This document shows positions 5,601-11,655 of a stretch of DNA of 11,655 nucleotides, one piece after another. The stretch lies in the NCBI GenBank assembly GCA_019242065.1, contig JAFAWJ010000285.1, positions 1 to 11,655 of the forward strand. Reading direction: 5' to 3'. Source of the DNA: Chloroflexota bacterium (GTDB lineage: Bacteria; Chloroflexota; UBA6077; CF-72). The notes below the pieces were generated by a model, which did no database searches, was not told where the DNA came from, and saw nothing but the letters and a program-made list of their open reading frames with translations. Position numbers and translations under genes: made by a program. Numbering within the stretch: the stretch's first letter is position 1; each line of letters begins with the position of its first letter.

Positions 5601-7354
5601 CCGCTGGCCATGGCCTCCTCGTACTCGTGCCGCACCTGGTCGCCGCCTTCGTTGCGCCACTGCGTGAGCAGCACGTCCAGATCCGACATGGGCCGTCGTC
5701 CAGTCACGATGTCGGTGATGCCATCGCCGAAGTGCTGGTTGGCGATCACTCCCTGGCGGCCGTTGGTCTCGGAATAGTAGCCAACCGTCGGATCCCACAG
5801 ACCAACCGCTTCGTACTGCTTGAAGATCCCGATCACGTGGTTGACGTAGTCCGGTCCCAGTGGGTCGTAGTACCAGCGCGCCGGATTGACGATGCCATTC
5901 CACGGCAGCATGTCCTGTCGACCCTGGTCGTTGATCACAGGATTCCCCTGGTCGTTGAAGGTGAAGTCGCGACCTTCGAGTCCAAACTGCGTAATTTGCG
6001 CTTCTTCCGTGCCGAAGGGTGAGGCAATCCAGTTCAACACGCGAAGCAGCTGTTTGATCCGCTCGGGATCGGCTTTTTTGAGCACCAGGGTGCCGAAGCT
6101 GCCGTGGTAGAGCGGGTAGGTTGGCGTGCCACCGGCCTGGGCCGGAAACGGCGGCACCAGGCGAATCTTGGATGGTGGATTCATGTCGGCACCCGCGCCA
6201 TACGAGTGGAAGATGTCGGTTGTATTGCCGTCCCAGCGGAACAGGCCTTTGCGACCCAGGAAGGCCGTGCGGGCCGAGAGCGTATTGTAACCGGATGAGC
6301 CGGGTTCGTACAGACCGGAGGTCCACAGGTCGCGGGCGTAGGTGAGGGCGTCCTTGAACTGCTGCGTTTCCCAGACCCGGGTAAGCTTGCCGCCGGACAC
6401 CGACCACTGGTTGGCGCCACCGTAAATCGACGTGAACAGCTGGTTCACGACGCCGTAGCCATACAGGTAGCCGTTTTCGCAGACGAATCCGTACAGACCG
6501 GCGTTCGGATTCTGGATCTCCTGCATCAGCCGCTTGTAGTCGTCCGCGCTTTGCGGCGGTTGGGCGCCGATCTGTTCGAGCAGCTCCTGATGGTGCCAAT
6601 GGACCCAGAAGAACGGCGGCACTGGGTCGCCGACTCCAAAGATCTTGTTGTCGACAACCACCGTCTTCCACACGCTCGTCGGATGCGCGGCCAGGTTCGG
6701 GTAGTCTTTGACGGCGTCGCCGCTCAGGTACGGCGTCAGATCCGCGCACTTCGACTCCAGGAACTGCGGGAAGCCGGGCACCAGAAAGCCATTCGGCAAA
6801 AACAGCATGTCGGGCATATCGGAACCGGCCAGGATCGTCGGGATACGCGTGCTGTAGTCGGCGTAGGGAGTAATGTTGATCTGGAGGGTGGCGCCCAGGC
6901 GCTTGTTGGTCTCCTGCCAGACCGGATTGGAATCCATCGGAGTCGGCACGGTGGTCAGGGTCTGGGTGATCACGTTGATCTCGCTACCCCGGCCGGGTGT
7001 ATCTGTCACCGATCGGATGAGCTGCTGCGGGTAGCGAGTGAAGCCAGGTGGCGTGATGGTGCTGCCCTGCACGTCTGGCGGCGGCTGGTTGGGCGGCATG
7101 TACGTCGGGAGGGTGACGCGGCCGGTGTTACTGACCACCACGACACCGGCGTTCGGGGTGGCAGGCGTGGAAACCACGACGGCGCCGCTGGTAGGTGCCG
7201 GCGCCACCGCACCCTGACTGGAGGCGGTCGCGCCGGGTGCAGGTGGCGCAGGGCTGGTCGTGCAGGCACCCAGCACCTGGACGATGAGCGGGCCGGCCAG
7301 AACAGTCAGGCCGAAGCGCCCGACAAAAGCGCGGCGGCTGGTCCGTTGTCGCAT
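5597..7354 (-). CDS. Family 1 extracellular solute-binding lipoprotein (orphan ABC component)
   Basis: A 585-residue membrane-anchored binding protein of the sugar/oligosaccharide (family 1) type. The signal is Tat-like, SRRAFVGRFGLTVLAGPLIV, and ends in the lipobox VLGAC with Cys31. A Pro/Ala/Thr/Val-rich linker (32 to about 105) separates anchor and domain. The domain starts near INVITQTL and shows the usual family 1 features: ATLQINITPYADYSTRIPTI, AGSDMPDMLFLP, FKDALTYARDLWTSGLYEPG and RKGLFRWDG. The overall pattern resembles LipO/YtcQ-like proteins of polysaccharide uptake, and the length is usual for that group. GGGGGGAC a few bases before ATG 7354 is the likely ribosome binding site. 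No permease or ATPase gene lies in the window, so partners must be elsewhere. Its stop codon overlaps that of the convergent cupin gene. The ligand is unknown. Confidence 0.93.
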   Translation of the reverse strand: MRQRTSRRAFVGRFGLTVLAGPLIVQVLGACTTSPAPPAPGATASSQGAVAPAPTSGAVVVSTPATPNAGVVVVSNTGRVTLPTYMPPNQPPPDVQGSTITPPGFTRYPQQLIRSVTDTPGRGSEINVITQTLTTVPTPMDSNPVWQETNKRLGATLQINITPYADYSTRIPTILAGSDMPDMLFLPNGFLVPGFPQFLESKCADLTPYLSGDAVKDYPNLAAHPTSVWKTVVVDNKIFGVGDPVPPFFWVHWHHQELLEQIGAQPPQSADDYKRLMQEIQNPNAGLYGFVCENGYLYGYGVVNQLFTSIYGGANQWSVSGGKLTRVWETQQFKDALTYARDLWTSGLYEPGSSGYNTLSARTAFLGRKGLFRWDGNTTDIFHSYGAGADMNPPSKIRLVPPFPAQAGGTPTYPLYHGSFGTLVLKKADPERIKQLLRVLNWIASPFGTEEAQITQFGLEGRDFTFNDQGNPVINDQGRQDMLPWNGIVNPARWYYDPLGPDYVNHVIGIFKQYEAVGLWDPTVGYYSETNGRQGVIANQHFGDGITDIVTGRRPMSDLDVLLTQWRNEGGDQVRHEYEEAMASG

Positions 7355-7358
7355 TGAA

Positions 7359-7445
7359 GTCCCCCCGTATATTCCATGCGCCAGTCACCTGCTTGCGGTT
7401 GCGAGCGGTGTCTCGGCGAGGCTGCGGGACATGTCCCCCCGCATA
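7359..7445. repeat. Direct repeat GTCCCCCCG(T/C)ATA, with a 12-bp palindrome, in the divergent gap
   Basis: GTCCCCCCGTATA at 7359-7371 and GTCCCCCCGCATA at 7433-7445 differ at one base of 13 and lie 74 bp apart, in the 157-bp gap between the family 1 lipoprotein gene and the EthD-like gene. On the minus strand the first copy is the G-rich ribosome binding site of the lipoprotein gene. The second copy overlaps a perfect palindrome, GGGACATGTCCC (7426-7437), that looks like an operator half-site pair. Reading minus from 7432, an ATG directly after the G-run opens a 15-codon frame (M-S-R-S-L-A-E, stop at 7385-7387), a possible leader peptide. Function is inferred from position only. Confidence 0.4.
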
Positions 7446-7511
7446 ACCTCGACCGTACGCAGTCTGCCTTACGCTGTCAACACCATACTCTTGAACTGGG
7501 GGAACGCACGG

Positions 7512-8243
7512 ATGCCGCAGGCCTTTGGATATCCCTTCATGTACTGGGTGGGCATGAACACGCCGCCAGGCATGGACGCCGCGACGCTGGCCACGTTCAA
7601 CGACTTCTACAGCGACACGCACGTGCCCGAGGTCGTCGCCAACAATCCAGGCTTCGTGCGCGGGTCGCGCTACGAGCTTCTCGGTCCCGACCCGCGTGGC
7701 GACTTTGGCCCGCGCTGGCTGGCCGTATACGAGATGACCAATCAAGCCGCCGCGGACACGTACACCGCTGGGGCAGATCGAGCGGCGCAGAATCCGGCCT
7801 TTACCCCTGGTCCGCCAGGGTGGCGCGACGTGACGATTGTCTGGCGCATGATCTGGCGCCAGCTCTCGGAGCGTGGGGCTGCGACCGAGCCACCCACGTC
7901 GATCTTTGTCGTCGGCATCGATGTGCCGGCCAACACCGACGGGCCGTCCCTGACAGCCTTCAACAATTTCTACGACGAGACCCACGTGCCAGAGGTGATG
8001 GGCATCGGCGGGTACGCGCGTGGGACGCGGTTCGAACGCTACCAGGCGTTTGCGCATCCTGCGCCTGGTTGTCCACAGTTCTGCGCGGTCTATGAGGCGG
8101 ACGCGGCCACCACCGTGGCGAATGAGGGCCGGCCGGCAGCGCCCGGCCGGGCGCCTGGGGGCCGAAGCTTCACGCCAGGTCCAGCCATCTGGGAACAGCA
8201 CAACACGTTGTGGCGGCTGGTGTACCGCCGAATCTCAGGCTAG
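7512..8243 (+). CDS. Tandem EthD-like / dimeric alpha-beta barrel protein
   Basis: A 243-residue cytoplasmic protein made of two copies of one ferredoxin-like domain. Copy 1 (about residues 8-117) has FNDFYSDTHVPEV, GFVRGSRYE, PRWLAVYE, FTPGPPGW and WRMIWRQL. Copy 2 (131-241) has FNNFYDETHVPEV, GYARGTRFE, PQFCAVYE, FTPGPAIW and WRLVYRRI in the same order. The FY..THVPEV helix and the (L/C)AVYE strand are typical of EthD and related dimeric alpha/beta barrels. A fused pair would let one chain build the barrel that single-domain relatives build as a dimer. Both His of the THVPE motif are kept (H37 and H158). ATG 7512 is chosen because GGGGGAAC lies 8-9 bases upstream and the fold begins there; the frame is open from 7260, but that part is antisense to the lipoprotein signal region and the intergenic gap. 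The reaction is unknown. Confidence 0.85.
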   Translation: MPQAFGYPFMYWVGMNTPPGMDAATLATFNDFYSDTHVPEVVANNPGFVRGSRYELLGPDPRGDFGPRWLAVYEMTNQAAADTYTAGADRAAQNPAFTPGPPGWRDVTIVWRMIWRQLSERGAATEPPTSIFVVGIDVPANTDGPSLTAFNNFYDETHVPEVMGIGGYARGTRFERYQAFAHPAPGCPQFCAVYEADAATTVANEGRPAAPGRAPGGRSFTPGPAIWEQHNTLWRLVYRRISG

Positions 8244-8250
8244 GCGGGGC

Positions 8251-8781
8251 TCAGGTCAGGTTGGCGACGGAGCCGTCGAGACTCATCAGCAGCAGCTCCA
8301 CACCCAGTTGCGGGAAGCGGGCGTTGATTTGCTGGCGGAGCAGGTCGAGATAGTACGCGTGGACGCTCGTCTCCGCCACAGGATCCGCGCCGTAGTCCTG
8401 CCCGAGGAACACCTTAAATGCTCCGCAGTCACGATGGTCCATGACCATGAGGCGACTGATACCGTGCAGATCAAGTGCGACCTGGACGTGATCCCAGAAT
8501 GTCTGGTTCCAGGCGGGGACGCCCGGGAACGTCGCCGCGAGCGCGGCGCCGGCCAGCACGATCTGGTCGTAGCGCTGGTCGAGACCGCGCGCGGTCATGT
8601 AGCGGGTGACACGGCTCACGAGTCGATAGTCGATGCAGTTCAGGAGCAGCGCGTCGGTACCCGCGGCGGCGACAGCGCCAGTGGATGTAGCAGCCAGCGC
8701 CAGCGCCGCGGTACTGAGGCCGCCCAGCTGCAACAGGGCGTGCCGCCGGCTTGTCGGATTGCTCACGTAACTCGATGGCAT
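8251..8781 (-). CDS. Tat-exported beta-carbonic-anhydrase-like protein
   Basis: A 176-residue exported protein. A Tat signal, SRRHALLQLGGLSTAALALA, leads to an A-x-A type cleavage region at about residues 36-41, with no lipobox. The mature part keeps the zinc-site pattern of beta-carbonic anhydrases: C49-x-D51-x-R53 in LLLNCIDYRL and H116-x-x-C119 in VMDHRDCGAFK, which supplies the Cys-His-Cys ligands and the Asp-Arg pair. The rest (RYDQIVLAGAALA, FWDHVQVALDLHGISRLMVM, then a short C-terminal domain) matches small putative carbonic-anhydrase relatives; true CO2 hydration is not proven. The ATG at 8781 lacks a clear Shine-Dalgarno, and GTG 8766 is an alternative. It starts 23 bp after the stop of the family 5 binding-protein gene on the same strand, so it is probably cotranscribed. 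The gene converges with the EthD-like gene after 7 bp. Confidence 0.85.
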   Translation of the reverse strand: MPSSYVSNPTSRRHALLQLGGLSTAALALAATSTGAVAAAGTDALLLNCIDYRLVSRVTRYMTARGLDQRYDQIVLAGAALAATFPGVPAWNQTFWDHVQVALDLHGISRLMVMDHRDCGAFKVFLGQDYGADPVAETSVHAYYLDLLRQQINARFPQLGVELLLMSLDGSVANLT

Positions 8782-8804
8782 GCTACACGAACGTGCGCCG
8801 CTCG

Positions 8805-10439
8805 TCAGTTCTGAGCGAGCCAGGCGGTGTCGAAGAACCAGCCGTTGTACAGCGCGGGTACCAGCCCCTGGAGCTTGTGGGTCGAGACCAGGATCGACGG
8901 GCTGGAGGCGATCGGAAAGATCCAGGACTGGTCCAGCACGAAGTCATTCATCTGCGAGGTCAACGTGCTCCGCCGGGTGGGATCTGTTTCGGTGATGAGA
9001 CTGGTCACCAGCTGCGTCCACTGGTCGTTCTTCCACCCTGAGTTATTACCAGGGACCGGGCGCCAGCCGGGCGACGTGCTCCACAGCGTGCCGGGGTTCA
9101 CGTGCGCATTGTTGTCACCTGAGAGATACAGACCGTTGTATTTGACGCCGTTCACCTGGCTGAGCCAGGTCGCCGCCTCCATCACGTTGACGTTCAACTG
9201 CATGTTCAACGTGGCCAGAGCCGCCTGGTACACCTGCATCATGCTTTCCACCAGCGGCTGGCCTGGACTGAGCACCACCTCGAGTGCTTGCCCGGAGACG
9301 TTGGCCTCGGATAGCAAACTGCGCGCCTTGTCGAGGTCGAAGGGATACGCGTTGACCTTGTTGGGCTCGTACGCGGGCGAGCTGCTGCTCCATGGCAGCG
9401 CTGAAGCGGTCGCGGTTCCTTGATAGATCGTTTGCGCAAGATATTGCCGATCGAAGGCGAAGTTGAACGCCTGCCGTACCAGCTTGTTGTCAAAGGGTGG
9501 CAACGTGACGTTGAAGCCGATCTCCCAGAACGTGCCCGGGTTCGGATGCGTGAGCACCGAATAGCTCGCGTCCTTCTGCAGTCGCACCACATCCTGCACC
9601 GACGTCATGCGCATAGTGTCGATGGTGCCACTCTCGAGCTCATTCATGGCCGGCTGCTCACCGCGGAAGACGCGCGCGATGAACCCGTCCAGATACGGCT
9701 GGCCCGTATTCCAGTAGTTTTTGTTGGCGGTGAAGGTGAGATGGTCGCCCTGCACCCATTCCTGGAGCACGAACGGACCGGTCCCCACCGCGCTGGACTT
9801 TGCATTCGGCCCCTCCATGGAGGCCTGGTCCAGCATGTTGAACAGCTGCAATGAGTCGAACAGCGTGGGTCGGGACTGCTCAGACGTGAGCGTGATCGTG
9901 TACTTGTCGGGAGTGGCGATGTCGGTCCACCACTGGCTGAACGCGCCCAGCGTCGAACCGGCCAGTGCCGGTTCTCTCACCCGCAGGAGATTCCACTTCA
10001 CGTCGTCACTGGTGAACTCGCGACCGGAGTGATACGTCACGCCCTGCCGCAGGTGGAATGTCACCGTCTTGTAATCCGGGGCAATGTCCCAGGACTCGGC
10101 GAGTGCGGGCTGCGGTTGCGCCTTCTGGTCGTAGTCGATCAGCCGGTCGAACGCCAGCCAGTACGACAGGTCTGAGCCAGGCGTGCGAACGTGTCCGTCG
10201 ATATTGGCGGGCTCCGCCGCGAGACCGATGCGGAGCGTGCCGCCGCGCACCGGCGCGGCGGTCGTGCTGGTCGCACCTGGCTGAACGGAGGTGCCGGGCG
10301 CGGAGACGGGCGTCGCAGCGACGGACGGCGCCGAGGTTGGTGGCGCCAGCGGACCGGCGGTGCATGCCAGAACGAGGGCGGCGCCACTGGAGGACGCCAG
10401 GAGTTTCAGCGCCGACCTGCGTGAGATCGTGGTGTGCAT
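8805..10439 (-). CDS. Family 5 extracellular solute-binding lipoprotein (peptide/nickel type)
   Basis: Complete 544-residue binding protein of the oligopeptide/dipeptide/nickel ABC group, anchored outside the membrane. The signal is SRRSALKLLASSSGAALVLAC with Arg-Arg at 7-8 and the lipid-bearing Cys26. A Pro/Ala/Thr/Ser linker runs to about residue 65. The domain starts GGTLRIGLAAEPANIDGH, and the family signature follows: LAESWDIAPDYKTVTFHLRQ, then GVTYHSGREFTSDDVKWNL. Later come AVGTGPFVLQEWVQGDHLTF and KLVRQAFNFAFDRQYLAQTI. GAAGGAG just before ATG 10439 is the best Shine-Dalgarno in the window and fixes the start. The carbonic-anhydrase-like gene follows after 23 bp. The gene is divergent from a close paralogue at 10543. 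No permease or ATPase gene is in the window. The ligand is unknown. Confidence 0.95.
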   Translation of the reverse strand: MHTTISRRSALKLLASSSGAALVLACTAGPLAPPTSAPSVAATPVSAPGTSVQPGATSTTAAPVRGGTLRIGLAAEPANIDGHVRTPGSDLSYWLAFDRLIDYDQKAQPQPALAESWDIAPDYKTVTFHLRQGVTYHSGREFTSDDVKWNLLRVREPALAGSTLGAFSQWWTDIATPDKYTITLTSEQSRPTLFDSLQLFNMLDQASMEGPNAKSSAVGTGPFVLQEWVQGDHLTFTANKNYWNTGQPYLDGFIARVFRGEQPAMNELESGTIDTMRMTSVQDVVRLQKDASYSVLTHPNPGTFWEIGFNVTLPPFDNKLVRQAFNFAFDRQYLAQTIYQGTATASALPWSSSSPAYEPNKVNAYPFDLDKARSLLSEANVSGQALEVVLSPGQPLVESMMQVYQAALATLNMQLNVNVMEAATWLSQVNGVKYNGLYLSGDNNAHVNPGTLWSTSPGWRPVPGNNSGWKNDQWTQLVTSLITETDPTRRSTLTSQMNDFVLDQSWIFPIASSPSILVSTHKLQGLVPALYNGWFFDTAWLAQN

Positions 10440-10498
10440 GGCTCCTTCTCAGTGTGCTTGCGAGCGTCGCGGCGTGGGGGTAGCATCGACCCGGACTA

Positions 10499-10521
10499 CG
10501 TTCTATAGGCAATCATATATG
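10499..10521 (+). promoter_or_regulatory. AT-rich promoter-like patch between the divergent binding-protein genes
   Basis: The 103-bp gap 10440-10542 is GC-rich except for this patch, which carries CTATAG and CATATATG. Either could be a -10 element for the plus-strand gene, and the reverse complement offers similar hexamers for the minus-strand gene. No good -35 sequence stands at 16-18 bp spacing, so the direction is not settled. A shared control region for the two paralogues is likely from geometry alone. Confidence 0.3.
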
Positions 10522-10542
10522 AACCTGGCGTTTGGGGGAACC

Positions 10543-11655
10543 ATGGCGACCCAGCTGACTCGCCGCCAAGCACTGACTATTCTGGCCTGTGGCTCCGGCG
10601 CGGCCCTGCTGGCCGCGTGCGCGCCGACGGCGCCCGCCGCGGCGCCGACGCAATCGTCAGCGGCGGCGGCCGCGTCGACGCAACAGCCAGCCGGGGCCAC
10701 GCAGCAGACGGCCGGTGCCACGCAGCAGCCGGCCGCCGCGACGCCTCAGCCCAAATCCGGCGGCACCTTGCGCTTTGCCCAGACTGCCAACCCGGTCAGC
10801 ATCGACGGCAACAGCATCGCCGGCGGCGGCAGCGAGACGTCCTGGCTGGTCTTCGATCGCCTGAGCACCTACGACCAGAACCGCACCCCACAACCGATGC
10901 TCGCCGAAAGCTGGGACATCAGCAGCGACTACAAGTCTTTCAAGCTCAACCTGCGCAAAGGCGTCCAGTTTCACTCCGGGCGCGAGATGACCAGCGACGA
11001 CGTGAAATACACCATCCTGCGTCTGCGGGATTCCACCGTCGGCTCCGGCATTCTGGCGGGCTTTAGCAACTGGTTCACGTCCGTCGATACGCCAGACAAA
11101 TATACGGTCCAACTGACGACCGACGCCTCGCGCCCGACGTTTTTCGACGCCATCGAATTGTTCAACATCGTCGACAAGGAGAACGTCGAGGGCCCCGAGG
11201 CCAAATCCAAGATCGTCGGCACCGGACCATTCACGTTCGTGGAATGGCAGAACGGCGATCACTTCACCGTGGCCAAGAACAACAATTACTGGCAGAGCGG
11301 TCGACCCTACCTCGACCAGATCATCAGCTACGTCCGCGACCAGCAGAGCATGGACCTGCAACTGGAATCGGGCGGACTGGACGTGATCAAAATTCCCGCG
11401 GTCGACGACTTCGTCCGACTCAAAGCCGATCCGACGTACCAGGCTGTGATCCACCCGGCCTCCGGCACGTTCTTTGAGGTCGGCTTTAATACCAAGCAGC
11501 CGCCGCTCGACGACAAGCGCGTGCGGCAGGCGTTCAACTACGCGATGGACCGCAAGCGCTTTACCGACACCATCATGCGCGGCACGGCCGACCCCATCGA
11601 CCTGCCGTGGAGCGCGACCTCGCCGGCGTATGACGCGACCAAGAACGGCGTGTAC
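10543..11655 (+). CDS. Family 5 extracellular solute-binding lipoprotein, 3' partial
   Basis: The first 371 residues of a second peptide/nickel-type binding protein; the frame is open to the window edge. The signal is TRRQALTILACGSGAALLAAC, with Arg-Arg at 7-8 and the lipobox Cys at residue 26, the same position as in the divergent paralogue. An Ala/Gln/Thr linker follows to about residue 72, then GGTLRFAQTANPVSIDGN. Shared blocks with the neighbour include LAESWDIS, FHSGREMTSDDVKY, VGTGPFTFVEW, RVRQAFNYAMDRKRF and LPWSATSPAY. ATG 10543 follows GGGGGAACC. An in-frame ATG at 10519 would add eight residues, but it has no ribosome binding site and lies within the promoter-like patch. The two genes look like an inverted duplication that has since diverged. 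Transporter partners may lie beyond the right edge. The ligand is unknown. Confidence 0.93.
   Translation, partial: MATQLTRRQALTILACGSGAALLAACAPTAPAAAPTQSSAAAAASTQQPAGATQQTAGATQQPAAATPQPKSGGTLRFAQTANPVSIDGNSIAGGGSETSWLVFDRLSTYDQNRTPQPMLAESWDISSDYKSFKLNLRKGVQFHSGREMTSDDVKYTILRLRDSTVGSGILAGFSNWFTSVDTPDKYTVQLTTDASRPTFFDAIELFNIVDKENVEGPEAKSKIVGTGPFTFVEWQNGDHFTVAKNNNYWQSGRPYLDQIISYVRDQQSMDLQLESGGLDVIKIPAVDDFVRLKADPTYQAVIHPASGTFFEVGFNTKQPPLDDKRVRQAFNYAMDRKRFTDTIMRGTADPIDLPWSATSPAYDATKNGVY
10675..10737 (+). repeat. Three 21-bp tandem repeats in the lipoprotein linker
   Basis: Three consecutive imperfect 21-bp units encode the heptads STQQPAG, ATQQTAG and ATQQPAA (residues 45-65) in the flexible linker between lipid anchor and binding domain. 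Units two and three are nearly identical at DNA level. Such repeats change copy number by slippage and would change tether length without breaking the frame. Confidence 0.75.

Noticed and set aside
5574..6749. 391-codon minus frame overlapping the family 1 lipoprotein gene
   Set aside because: It is a shifted frame of the same strand with Arg/Pro-rich composition; the 585-residue lipoprotein explains the region.
7260..7511. N-terminal extension of the EthD-like protein from the start at 7260
   Set aside because: It is Arg/Ala-rich, runs antisense to the lipoprotein signal region and across the divergent gap, while ATG 7512 has a G-rich ribosome binding site and begins the fold.
8139..8154. 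Perfect 16-bp palindrome GCGCCCGGCCGGGCGC within the EthD-like gene
   Set aside because: It encodes part of the Ala/Pro/Gly/Arg-rich loop of copy 2 and lies in an all-GC run; a regulatory role inside the gene is not supported.
10657..11454. 265-codon minus-strand frame opposite the second family 5 lipoprotein
   Set aside because: It is antisense to a gene with clear family signatures throughout; no domain of its own was seen.
1..11655. Mobile elements, CRISPR arrays, tRNA or rRNA genes, toxin-antitoxin or phage-defence genes
   Set aside because: I looked for transposase motifs, spaced direct repeats, tRNA-like arms and nuclease or toxin motifs on both strands and saw none that held up.

Overview
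The window is a GC-rich bacterial segment with strongly GC-biased third codon positions. It carries Tat-type lipoprotein substrate-binding proteins with long Ala/Pro/Thr linkers, an AfsR/LuxR-type regulator, and small sensor-like membrane proteins without a kinase. This mix best fits Chloroflexota; a high-GC actinobacterium is the main alternative. The taxonomic call is inference from style and gene content, because no rRNA or other marker gene is present.

Layout. (1) Positions 3-1589 (+): the 3' two thirds of a large LuxR-family regulator, cut by the window edge. (2) 1752-2225 (+): a SnoaL-like cyclase-fold protein. (3) 2226-3420: a disturbed zone. It holds a possible frameshifted small membrane protein (+), a two-TM protein with an extracytoplasmic domain (-), and a short coding remnant (-) in the same frame as the two-TM gene, separated from it by one TAG. 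(4) 3337-3972 (+): a SAM methyltransferase whose first residues are missing. The remnant and the methyltransferase meet head to head near 3300-3340, as if a deletion removed the 5' ends of two divergent genes. (5) 4023-5600: a luciferase-like flavin monooxygenase (-) divergent from a small cupin (+). (6) 5597-7354 (-): a family 1 substrate-binding lipoprotein with no permease nearby. (7) 7512-8243 (+): a protein built of two copies of an EthD-like (dimeric alpha/beta barrel) domain. (8) 8251-10439 (-): a two-gene unit, a family 5 (oligopeptide-type) substrate-binding lipoprotein followed by a Tat-exported beta-carbonic-anhydrase-like protein. (9) 10543-11655 (+): a second, paralogous family 5 substrate-binding lipoprotein, divergent from the first and cut by the right edge.

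How the genes fit together. Strand changes at almost every gene, so this looks like an accessory mosaic of mostly single-gene units and not one pathway operon. Two themes stand out. One is exported solute capture: three lipoproteins and one soluble secreted enzyme, all with an Arg-Arg signal. The other is small-molecule oxidation and modification: flavin monooxygenase, cupin, SnoaL-fold, EthD-fold and methyltransferase. No complete ABC transporter, mobile element, CRISPR array, tRNA or rRNA is visible. The points most worth checking are the head-to-head truncation near 3337, the carbonic-anhydrase-like protein coupled to a peptide-type binding protein, and the divergent paralogous binding-protein pair.
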